The position numbers and the translations under genes were made by a program. DNA of 64,000 nt from Phoronis australis (Eukaryota > Phoronida > Phoronidae). Position 1 is the stretch's first letter; every line of letters begins with the position of its first letter. A model generated the notes under the pieces. That model saw only the letters and a list, made by a program, of their open reading frames with translations, was not told where the DNA came from and ran no database searches. The stretch is from positions 667,883 to 731,882 of the forward strand of contig NMRA01000126.1 in the NCBI GenBank assembly GCA_002633005.1, in the 5' to 3' direction. Shown piece by piece: positions 47,001 to 58,900 of this stretch.

Positions 47001-47505
47001 TCTTTCCTAGCCAGGTTACCACTTCTATATTGAGTAAGGAGCAAGATAAAACAATGCACGAATGTAACAGCGCTTTAAAATGCATAAACACCGCAGGGTC
47101 GTTGTTGTCGTGCTCCTGCGCATACCAGCCCAGAATCCCAAACTCACAGCACAAGCCAATTTTGTTATTCTAAGCAATAAACGATTCAAAGCGTTAAACG
47201 GTAAACCCATTAAACTGCTTCTGCGTAACAACTTTGCTCTTCGGCCACATAACTTATACTCAGTTAACTAACTAAGTAACCTGTGTTCCTTTTTCAGTCA
47301 TAGGGTGCATTTCCGAAGCACAATTTGCCTGAGATCATTATTGTATTGTTATAAGTGAATCTAAAATAAAAAAAACCTACTCTTCAACCCGTTTAACGGA
47401 TTTTTCCTTAGCTTTCAGTGTTCTCTTGACTTCACTGAACTCGGGAACAACGACGAAATCACCGCGCTCCTCATCAAAATAGCGGAGTTGAATTGGTGAA
47501 TTCAT
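44077..47505 (-). CDS. Uncharacterised coiled-coil-like protein, 6-7 exons
   Basis: I do not recognise this gene. Exons, 5' to 3': 47505-47381, 46767-46643, 46352-46244, 46067-45962, 45698-45537, 45087-44993, and possibly 44446-44077, all GT-AG with matching phases. The start MNSPIQLRYFDEERGDFVVV is the first ATG of an otherwise unstarted frame. Exons 1-4 are rich in Lys/Arg/Glu/Gln heptad-like helices (EVKRTLKAKEKSVKR; RLVQQHLQRMRQSYK; YFKVFEQELNRIHQQFEYLQ; GRVDLIKRKSVLM), suggesting a soluble helical protein. Exon 6 ends WPEQQ-TAA, where CAGTAAGT is both a stop and a perfect donor. Read as stop the protein is 241 aa; spliced to 44446 it is 363 aa, with a Ser/Asn-rich tail ending after a poly-Asn tract. 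The exon-5 donor is ambiguous (45537 preferred). Exon existence is fairly sure, function unknown. Confidence 0.65.
44133..44175. repeat. (GTT)n microsatellite
   Basis: Imperfect GTT triplets on the plus strand, (AAC)n on the minus strand. If the last exon of the uncharacterised gene is real, they encode its poly-Asn tract. Confidence 0.9.
44575..44799. mobile_element. CAGTGGCGGATCTA-type MITE containing an assembly gap
   Basis: Left end CAGTGGCGGATCTAGG. Right end ATTCCGCCTATG, imperfectly inverted. The inside holds a C-run, 57 Ns (44714-44770), then C- and A-runs. Same terminus class as 24579-24716. It lies in the candidate last intron of the uncharacterised gene. Confidence 0.65.
46795..46960 (+). 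repeat. Dispersed repeat shared with 30165-30345
   Basis: ATTAAATCCGTGCTTTCTGT and CAAAA, CCAGGCCACTTGCCGTC, then GTTTGTTATTCTCTTCACACC follow the same order as the SEC63 intron-8 copy. It is in intron 1 of the uncharacterised gene. Confidence 0.5.
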
Positions 47506-48769
47506 GTCTATTTTCTGTGTCAGTTGGATCGAGAGTGACGTGTTTAATTGTGACGTGCCAGTAGTTACAATATACCACTGTCCGATTAAGTCAATTTTTG
47601 CAGAAATTTGTAACGAATTTTCATAGAACGTTCTCAGCAACTTATGTGGCTTGGGGGCGTAGCTGGTCGGCGGCTGGTGTCAGCTTGCCTTACAGGTAGA
47701 AGCAATAAAAGCCTTACATACCAAGGTAGCGCTCCGAACGATCTCAATGAAAAACGGGGCAACACCGAGTAAGAAATGACTGCTGAGCGTGGAACAATCT
47801 CATGATTAAAAACCCTGTGGGGGATGTCGCTTTTGAGCCATAATTTTGGACTAAGCAGCAGTTTTCCGTCCGTTGTAGTGTCAATCAGTTTCATCAGTTA
47901 GTTTTCAAACAGCCGGGCATGCACGTTCTGAGGAGTTTTGTATGACAAGGCGCTTATCTACATGAATTCTGAAGTTCATGAAACGATAAAAGCAAGAGAG
48001 GATTAAAAGTATCCAAGCATCAGTTTTAAAGAAAGGTTAATCCTTTTCGTAGTATTTATTTTCCAAAGAATGCTATGCCATATGTAAGGTGTCTTCTATG
48101 GTTATCCCAACCTAAGGTCTCAAAATGCCCGTGTGGTGCAATTATTAAAAAGCATGTCTCAGCACCACTACCGCAGCTTCAATCACGTTCAGACTGACTA
48201 CAATGTGGACTAGTTCTGCGATTCGAAGGATTGCGTAAAATGGCGATCCACACTGGCAACCTCGAGATGAACTCAGCAAACCAATTGGCGTTAATAACCT
48301 TCAAATGAGAAATGCAGGGATAGACTTTATTGAACACTGATAAAGCCTAGACACCTACAAGAAATCACACGTTTTGGTAAAGCTCAGTGACAGGCAGTTT
48401 TAAAAATATAATTGCCATACACCATTTTGGTAGATGCTTTCAATTGTGCTTGGTTAGTTGATAACGTTTTAGAACATTTATTGTTTTGTAAAACCAATCT
48501 GTGAACAAGAGCAGTGATGGAAGTGTTGTCCTTTTGAGATATATATCTATATTCTTTACTGCTTACCATGGTAACTATTTTTAACATCTCACAATTTTAA
48601 AATGGCTTATTCACTAAGGTATCTTTCTCCTCCCCACCTTAATTAACCTCATAGTTTAAAATAGTGAAGGGATCAGGTGGTTGATGTTTTCAGGTGTATA
48701 AACACTGACCACCCAATTAGCCGAAAAGTTCAAAAACAAAACCATTCTCAGAAATGAAAATCAAGAATA
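47506..48769. other. Intergenic region between ARID2 and the uncharacterised gene
   Basis: No exon-like structure was found. The first 300-400 bp (47506-47900) must contain the 5' UTR or promoter of the minus-strand uncharacterised gene; no TATA box was seen. The rest is AT-rich with no repeats I recognise. Confidence 0.5.
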
Positions 48770-49909
48770 TTTATTCTTCAAAATTTACTGTTCAATATAT
48801 TGTACAACTAGGTAAATTTACAAACTAAGTATGAAACCATCTAAACACTTGTCCTTACCATAAGCTATGTAGGAAGTCACACACATTGACACGATGCAAA
48901 AATAAGCAAATTTTCATTGTAACTGGAATGACGTCAGATGTAGCAGCATTTCATTTCAAATATCAAACACCAAAACATCAGTGTAAAAAGTATTCTACAT
49001 GACATAATTGTACAGAGTGCACAACAGTAACCCATGTGCATTTAATACGTTGTTGTCTAAACACTAACAGGCGACAATCTTCTCCTTGGGGGCTCAATAA
49101 TTTCACTTTAAATAAATATCATTAAACATAAGACAAATAAATTAACAATACACTTGTGTCTACCAGCTAGGGAAGCAATACTTCAGAGATCACACATCAA
49201 ATGGTCAACTACAAGAATCTAAAACACGGCTCATCATTTCCTTCAGCTCATATTGCATTTACCATCATCCAGCTAAAGCTGAGAAATGCAGAGACGAGCT
49301 TGGCATGACGGATGGATCAACACTCACAGAAAACTAAGTCTTCTACCAGTCACACTTAAAATAAATGCTATCAAATATTTACACCTTGATAGGTTCCAGC
49401 TGACACACCCAATTACCAGAACCACAAGCCCTGTCCTTGTAAACTATTATCTAAGACAGGTCCTACACTATGCCTTAGGCATGCACCACAATACTATCAA
49501 TCATGGAAAAAATGCCTTTCACACTGACCACTTCTGGGTCAATGCTGTAATATTTGACAATAAAATAATCTATCCTTAGGAAAGTGAAATCAATTTTTGT
49601 AGACATGCATTGAATGCCGTTTGCAAATTTAATCTCCATTTAAATCACATGAGTGCAACATGAAATTAAAAACCAAATACAGGTCTTAATGCATTGTGTA
49701 TTTTTAACAACTAATGACATTGTTATACCAATTGAAAATTCCAGACTAAATGTATTAGTTTTTGTAGCTTGCCAACAGTTGCAGGAGAGCGTTCACTGAA
49801 GCCAACTTGGTATTATGACAATGTTGGACAAGATCACACAACGACCTTCCAAGCAGAACACGTCCTCACAAGTTGAGACTTGTCATCTCCCCTCATTGTG
49901 TGATGTATA
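48770..49909 (-). other. ARID2: ARID2 3' UTR with poly(A) signal
   Basis: From the ARID2 stop (49910) the first minus-strand AATAAA is at 48770-48775 (TTTATT on plus), which would give a 3' UTR of about 1.1 kb. The stretch has no coding potential in the sense direction. A 97-codon plus-strand frame (49286-49579) has no supporting features. Confidence 0.5.
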
Positions 49910-52900
49910 CTAATGGTTGTTGATAATTTCCCACAAACAGTTGCTAATGGCTGCTGATGACTCCACGGCACTCATGGCTATGTAGGCTAGCAAGTGCTCG
50001 TGTTTCTTTATAATCCTGCAATAGACACCAGGCTGATGTACAAGCTGATCAGACATAACCAGATGGAGCGCACAGTCCAATTTTTGTACTGAAAATGAAA
50101 CTAAAAATTATTTTTGACATTTTCCACACTACTTTTGTACAACCTCAAGATAAGTGTCTATTACTCTATGCTCAAGTTCATTATGGCTTACGCAGATGAG
50201 TTCTCACTTCAAAGTTTGCCCTTGAAAACCCTTAGGTTTGAGCTGAAGTTGAGTGAAACTTTGAGAATCCGACTAAAAAGTCAAGATTTTGGGGATCATC
50301 AAATGCAAACTAGGCTCAGACAGCGATCCAAATAAACCATAATCAATGTATTTGACCACAGAACGATACGCACTTAACATCATAAGGTCACACAAAAGTA
50401 GAATGGAACATGCCAAAAATAATTTCCAGTTTAATTTAGAGTACAAAGATAAGACCTAGGGCCCAGGTTTAGCTACCATATTGTATAAAGGTTTTATTCC
50501 ACTAAGTAGAAGATGTCTGAAAAGTGTACTCGCTTCAGCACTACACTGGGAGCTCAAACTCAGTTCACGTGGATCAGACACTGCACCTGGGTCTACTGTA
50601 CGGTTACAACTTGCATGCTCTGTAGGCACAGGCATGGCAAACAAATAACTCAGTTTTGAAAAACGAAAATTTATCGTTCAATGCTACCAGAACCTCACAA
50701 GCGACTAGGATTGTAGAACGTAATCTTCTACCCAAGTTCACAAGGAAAGGAAGAATTGATTTTGGTTTATAGATCCTCTCCTCAATATTGTTCCTAAGTC
50801 AACAGATAATGGAGTTACAGTCATTAGAAGTGTGAGTACATTTTTGAGACACCTTGTTTGGAATTATCCATGAAATAGCAATCATGTGACCATGAGATTT
50901 CATGAACATTTGTAAAGAAAAGGAATGAAAAATAAAGTTGACATATTTGAACCAATTCAAACGATCTTAATATGTAGTTAAGTATGCCCGTAAATCAACA
51001 AGAGGCAGAGTAAACAAATAGTCATTTCAGCTATGGAGTGATGTATACATACGTTCTACCATGAGATGAATATCTGGCAAGATTCCTGAGTATGAGCGAC
51101 GATGTCAAGCGGATGTGTTTCGTCACTGGCCCTTCCTTGGCTTCCTATAAGCAACCAACAAAAGTCTTGTATTTCACACGGTTGTTTTGTTTAAATCACC
51201 AGTAGGAAGCCCACTAAACTAGTATAGACAATCAGACACTTAGTTGGATAACCAAGGTAACTAGAAAATGAAGCTTCATTTCCATACAAACTCTGAGCAT
51301 TATAGAAACTCAGACACAAAAAATTTAAGAATCCTTCAGCACCATCAACTTGGAATTCCCAATTCTCTTGATCGTAGATGAAACCATGATTGATCACAGG
51401 AAAATGGAAGATGTAAAAATGCGCTCGTTTGTGCGACTTAAATGCAAGTTAAGCAGACTTAAAAGGTATTTGTAAGCTATTAACTGCACCAAGGTATAGT
51501 AGCAACTCAAGACGGATGTTTTTTCATATATCCTCCACTAACGAAGCCGCAGTTCTATTCATACATGAACACAAAAATTGTGCAAATGGACAACCTTTAC
51601 ACTAATGACAGCTTGCGGGCCTACATAGCCTGCATTATACTGTGTTATTTCCAGCACGACACCACATTATTTACTGAACATGGGTCAGTGATTTGCAATG
51701 AGTAATTTTCACCACAAATCTCATTCTTAAAAACATTTAGCAACTTCCACATCACTTCACATTCACATCGCTGCACTTAAGATGTATTTCTAACTCGTCT
51801 GACCAACTACTATCAGATATAAAATGACAACTACCATGCAAAATTTAAGTTTAAACTAGCTAAAATAAAAGCTAACTACAGCTACAGAAACATAGTTGAC
51901 TGTTACTGACCAGTAGTTCTGGGTATGGTTGTTGAACAGCTAGGCGTTTGATTGCCTGTGACGCGGCGTCATTAGCGTACACCGGTGGTGGTGCAGCAGG
52001 TGAGGGAGGTGGTGCTGGCGATGGCACTGGTGTACCGTTAGGTGTGGACATCACCTGACGTCTCATCGCGGCTCCCTTCAGAGCCTGTTCAGTACAGTGG
52101 CGATCCTATAGAAAATAGGGGATTATGAATGCTATGGCTCAATACACTGACATTTAACTTTCATTGAGACTAACACAAATTCAAATACACTATGCAGAAA
52201 AAAATGAAATCGCGTGTTGTAAACAAAAAAAAATCGGAAGAAATTTGATCATTACACTATTTGCTGATCCCCTTGCACACATAGAACGCAAGTGACAATT
52301 CCACAGGAGCTTTTCACAATTCATCCATAACTACATCAATGTAATGGCGCTTGAAATCCATCGCAGTGAACTGCATGCATCATCAGGCATACGTGAAATT
52401 TTAGCCAGTCAGCAGTGATGTGTGTTCTAGGTGTGATATCGTACCTGTATATGAGTCACCAGTGATAACTTCTTTCTGTGCAGCTTGTCACAATTCTCCC
52501 ATAAGCATAACCCATCGCCTGTTAAGTGCGTCTTACACACGTGCACCAAGGTGGCTCTGGCAGAGTCAAAAGACCTACAACGAAAAGTGGGCATAAAAGT
52601 TGTAAAAGCAACAATTAACAATCAAATATCAGGAAAGGTATGATTTCACTATATCTCAACTAATATATAACGCCAACCAAGTAAAAACAATCCAATTTGG
52701 ACATCGAACGCTTATTAATTTGGATTTCAGAAAAACGTTTGCACCATTTTGTAACTCGAGCATTCCACGACATCAACTTACTAATTCCTCCATTTTTTGA
52801 CATCAATCTCAAGTTATAGAATTGTGAAGAATGACAATAAAAGCAATAATAAAAAAACGTGTTTCACATTATTGGTTAAAAAGCATGTTCAAGTGAGTAC

Positions 52901-55900
52901 AGGTAAAATAGGGAATGCTCAGCCAAAGTCAGTTGAATCACAATGCACATTGTGGTGAATCACAACGCACATTGTGTTTTACAATCAATTTCTTTCTTAC
53001 TGCGGTTGCACTTGAATTATCAACACTGGTTTTTTTTTTGCAAAATTCATGGCAATCTTACCATTTCCAAGACAACATTCACGTGACCATGAATTAAATA
53101 ATGATGACGATAATTCAAATCTAAGAATTTTTAAAAAATAAATATGGCCACAGGTAAAATACGCCAGGATGTCTTCAAGTTTCCCCACAGCTTGCGCACA
53201 ATTGGTCCACAATACCAGGGTTATACTTGTGGTGTTTCGCACAAAATAGAACATGCTTCTTGGTCAGCTAAATTGTAGTACAAAATACTGGTCTGACTAG
53301 TTGTCCTGACCAGATGCCACTGGCACCCTTAACCAAAACAGCCTAAACCAAGCATAGACAAAGAGTAATGGTCAACACATAATAGACATCCTCAGCGATA
53401 AACCCAACCTACTTTTTACAGTTTGCCCAATCGCACACATAATCTCCAAGGACCAGACTGGCTATACTGGACGTCGACGAACGCCTGGAATCTGTTTTCT
53501 TTGACTTCTTCTTCTTTGGCTTACTGGTCTCATCCACAGAATGCTGTCGCTTAACTACAACATAACCAGAAAGATCTTATAAAGATTTTGTTAAGAGATT
53601 AGTAATCATAGCATGGTTTCCATTCAAATATGCCTAGCAACCAGAGATCTCCTCCTTTCAGAAACAGAAAAAATCACAAAAAAATCTGCCAGTAAATATT
53701 TTGAACAGCACCTCATCTTGACACGAGATCAAACTCATGAACATACCCTCCCCTACAGTCGTACAAGATATTTCTCTAAAATGTTTGTGGCAATCACAGT
53801 TTTCTGTAACCAATCAACTCGTAAACAGAACAATTGGCCTAGAACTTGTGAAAAGCAATGTCATATTAAGTGAGTGAATGTTATTAACCAGACCTGCTGT
53901 CCAATGTTTCGACTGTACCAGAGTCACTTAAAAAGTAGTCAGCAAGTTCTTATCAGAATTTTAACTCATAATATAAATTACTCACAGTGACTAACCAACA
54001 ACCATATTTACCTGCTCCATCAGCTGACTGAGATGCCAGCTCCGTTGTCTGAACATCAACTCTACCAGGAGTGCCTTGTGAACCAGACCCCTCAGGGGCA
54101 GAGGAGGGCCCATCATCCTGGTCAACATCCATTCTCACCTCACTTTTTGCACCTGAAGTTACTGACTTATCAATTAAATTATTTACAGTGACTGCATCTA
54201 TGTTTTCACAGGATATGCCTTCACTGCTCGTTTCGACTACTGGAATCGTAGCCTGAAGGTCACTTTCTGTGCCATTGGGTAGAGGACTATTTTTAATGTT
54301 CTTCGCATTAGTTGCACTACCTATGTGAGTGTTGGCACCACTCGTCACATCAGCTGATTGACAATCACCCTTCATCGAACTAACGTTAGGGTGACAGTCA
54401 AGCCTTGCACCATCACTAGATACAGCATCTTTAGGACTATTGTCATTATCAGACACATCTGTTGTAGGACACGTGTCACCACTCGGCGTAGCATCTTTAC
54501 GACTATTGTCATCACCAGACACATCTGCTGTAGGACACATGTCACCGCCAGACGCATCTGCTGTAGGACACATGGCAACACTTTTCACAGCATCTTCAGG
54601 ACTATTGTCATCACTCTTACCACAGGCAACAGCACAAGTGTTGTCATTACCTGCACTAGTTATAGGACCGTTGTTACCATGTGCCACTTCTTCTAAAGAG
54701 CAAGTTTTCTCATCTGTTGTACTAGCTATAATACCATTATCACCTCTCAATGCATTGCCAACAGGGCTCATGACATCCTTAGTAACAACATGTCCTGTAT
54801 TACAATCACCTTTGGTCATATTGTCGCCCGAGATGTCCAACTTGCTAGACAACACTTTTGGCGTTTCCAATTCCTCAGGCAGTGCACCATTCTCAGTAAC
54901 ATGACCAATTCCATTAAGTTTAGTCTTAGTCCTTAATTTGTCACTAGCATTAAGTATACTGTCTATGTCACCATTAGGCAGATGATTAACAAGGCCATTC
55001 ATCAAACAATGTTCCTTCAGATCGACTGCCTCAGTCATNCTGTAGGACACATGTCACCGCCAGACGCATCTGCTGTAGGACACATGGCAACACTTTTCAC
55101 AGCATCTTCAGGACTATTGTCATCACTCTTACAACAGGCAACAGCACAAGTGTTGTCATTACCTGCACTAGTTATAGGACCGTTGTTACCATGTGCCACT
55201 TCTTCTAAAGAGCAAGTTTTCTCATCTGTTGTACTAGCTATAATACCATTATCACCTCTCAATGCATCGCCAACAGGGCTCATGACATCCTTAGTAACAA
55301 CATGTCCTGTATTACAATCACCTTTGGTCATATTGTCGCCCGAGATGTCCAACTTGCTAGACAACACTTTTGGCGTTTCCAATTCCTCAGGCAGTGCACC
55401 ATTCTCAGTAACATGACCAATTCCATTAAGTTTAGTCTTAGTCCTTAATTTGTCACTAGCATTAAGTATACTGTCTATGTCACCATTAGGCAGATGATTA
55501 ACAAGGCCATTCATCAAACAATGTTCCTTCAGATCGACTGCCTCAGTCATCTTGGCAACTAACTCTTGCTTTTTTAGTGAGATGTTTTCATTTACTTCAC
55601 TAGAATCTCTCTCTCCATTTGTCAGGTCACCATTTGGCAAGCCATTCAGCAGACCCTTGTGTTGAGATTCTCCGTTCTTCGTTGGTGACATCTTATTCTG
55701 CCTATTGTCCTCGCTGGGCACAAATGGTGGTGCTGCCCCAGACTGTATATGAGTGATGTTTTCTACACGTTCTATCTTAGCCTCCTCAACCACTTCGTGA
55801 TGAAGGACAACATCCTGGGCCCTCTCTACCTGGGAGCAGACCTCTAACTGGTAACTGCGTGGGGAACGAGGCGAGCTGGACCGGCGAGGCGACGCCCCTT

Positions 55901-58900
55901 TAGCACTCCTGGGTGACGACGACCTGGACGGAGACGAGGCTGGCGACTTTCTGCTGCCACCACCTCTGTTGACACTACTCTCTGTAAAGCTCAAGGTCTG
56001 CTGGAGAGTTTCAACAAACCCACTAGCAGGAAGGCCTCGTGCCAACAGAGGATTAGTCAAGGGGTTCCTATCTGAGCATGGTGCCTGGTTGGTCTTAGGC
56101 GGTGTGCTCGTGCACTGAGCTGCAGTGGATGGCTGGTCTCTAGCAGTGGCAGTGTGGGACAGTTTACTAGCCAACAAACTCTTGATGAGATTACTCTGGG
56201 AAGACTTCGCCGTGTGTGATGATGATGGAGGGGGCTTGTTGGGAGACATCTGCTGTTGTAATCTCTGCTGAAAGGCGAGCACATTCTGTGGAGGAGCCAT
56301 GAGTTGCTGTTGCAGCACAGATGGGGGCTTGGATGGTGGTGGCTGGCAGGAATGATCAGGGAGATGGTGTGGCTGCATCACAGATGACGGAGGCTTGGCT
56401 GGCACTGGTTGGTGAGAGACTGGAAACAATCAGATGCAGTAATGTACAACTAACAACTGACCATTTACGCACAAACCAAAGTCACACGCGCTTGTCCGAA
56501 TGTACACACAAGGAAAGGGAAAGTTGCCATGTTAGATTTAATAACTGTGCCAAATGTCTGCAAGCTGCAATACATGTGTAACTCATTGCACAAAGTCACT
56601 ATACAGACGTCTGCTCACCCTGTCTGGCAGTTGTGTGTCTACACCAGTAACACTTATCTTAGCTGCTGTGACAATTCATGGACACTGAAGTCCAGTCATA
56701 TCATACATCTCATAACATTATAATCAAACGCGATGACTCGCCATTTGAATCTGATTGAGAATTTCAAAGACACACTCGCATGAAATTTTTCTACAACAGC
56801 AATCTGTTTTTACACCATGTGCAATGGGGCCTACTATCAGTACAGAAACTTAACCTAGAAACATGACATCAGATACACTGTGATCATCCTCAATTAAAAC
56901 TGCTAAAATCTATCGATATATAACAACGCATTATGTCGAGTGGTTATACTGCTCGTTCAGTCCAACACTGAGGACGGTAAGCCCTGAGCCACCCTTTCAC
57001 TGTTGGCATGGCAACACTACACAATCCAATGAAGATGTTGGATGCGTCATGTCATGTGACCATGCCTGGGTTGTGTTAGTAAACTACCAACCTGGAGGTG
57101 GCGCTCCTTTCTTCCCAATCCCTTTGAAGAATAGTTCACCACTGCCACTGCCTTGGGGATCAAGCTTGGTGACCTCTAGGTTAGGAAACAACATCCTACA
57201 ACCGACAATGATTCAATAGAATATGCCAGAAAACTAAAAGTCAAAACGATGAAACATACAAATTTAGAGCTAACATTCATTCAGCACAAGGCCTACCTAG
57301 TAAAACTGTAGGCCTACCTCACATTATAACAAAAAATAAAAATGAAACACAGTAGGCACAACCACACCTAAGAAGGGCGGCACCTGATTAGCTGACATTT
57401 TTACTCTCTCATTACACCAACTCTAGTATCTTTTAAATTACCTTTTATCAAATTTTTACTAATTCCAGTTTACATATTTCACATTTGTAATGGCCAACAC
57501 TGGGGATACAAAAACACATAAACCCATCATCAAGCTTTTTACATGCTTGCTGTCATGGACTAAGCAACAACGTCATGTCATCAGCAATTTGGGGATTTCA
57601 TTTATGACACTGCTGTCGTCTTTCACATTATGGGATGATTGTCGGCTCGCAAACATCTGTTGACATCACAGATAACTTGGTGACTTGTACTATAATGTGA
57701 AAGTACAGGTCAACTGCAACATGCTTTTGGAGCGAGTATGACTAAACAACAATTATTATATAAGAATAAAGAATTGAAGTGAGCTAAAATGCATCGAATG
57801 AATACATTCACTTTTAAATTTTTTTGCCCAAAAAATTCTTGAGTTAAATTTCACCACCTAAAATTGCAGGCCTACGCTATGTAGACCGCGGAAATGCAAG
57901 GTTACGAGATACCGCCATGCATTACAAGCAAAACATGAGGTCACACTAGTTTCACTCGCTCATATTCTTGCGCTTACAGAACACCACCCAGGTTTATAAA
58001 AGTCTCCAAGTTTTCAGTAATGACAACAGATGTTTATGAGCCTACAATCGACCCTCAATAAATTTGAAAAACGGCCATCAACATTACCAGTGAGCATATT
58101 TTGCTGTAGATGAAATCACCAGATATGATCCATTTCAGGATGCACTCTTCCTTATCATGTAAACTTGAGAGTAAAACCCCGGCTTGAGATATCTATATCG
58201 CCAAAGACCAAACTCAAAACCAACCATCCATCAAAGTGCAGAAACAGCTTCACGTAATATCATGATATTAAATTCTGTTTAAATCTGTAAAAAGGGTCGA
58301 CTGATTATTCAGGCGTGAACCCAGGATCATGATCAGTGGGGGTCTGATGGTGGACAGCTGCAGGACACTTTACATTACTCTACAGAAGCAGTAAAAAGTG
58401 TCCAAGCAGGGGAAGTCCAGGCCCTCTTCTGGATCTGCACCAGTGATCAGTGTACAGCACAGAGACCAACATTTACCTGACACAGTTGAAGAAATTATCG
58501 GCAGGTAGTACACTAGTCTGGCCATGTTTTGAACAACAGTGCAGGAAGCTAGAGTAGACATCAGCACGACTGGTCACCTTGCTTGGCTGTGCTTCATAGT
58601 TTGACTTGAGCCTGATTACAGAGCAAAGGACATTGATAATACAAAAGCTGTCAAAAACTGACATTTGGTAACCAATACGTTTGCTTCAAAAAAGCAACTG
58701 CAGCATGGTCCTTTGAATATGCACTCTTATGACAACTTTCAGCATGATGACCCGCACCACTTAAACATAGTGGCAATTACTAAATAGAAAGATACTACAC
58801 CAATTATACATGGTAAAATTAAGTTGGCTTATCTTGACACAACTGTGACAAGCACACAAAAGAATGTTTTTAATTGTAGTAAAAATAAAAAAAACATTAG

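Noticed and set aside
49286-49579. 97-codon plus-strand frame in the ARID2 3' UTR
   Set aside because: No recognisable domain, no splice or promoter context, and antisense to UTR. Kept only as a remote possibility.
53953-55050. Separate acidic/Ser-rich gene of 365 codons
   Set aside because: It is the 3' half of the ARID2 large exon, cut by the unmerged contig overlap at 55039.
54358-55416. Plus-strand frames of 112-154 codons with internal repeats
   Set aside because: Antisense to the ARID2 exon; the two near-identical ones simply reflect the 511-bp assembly duplicate.
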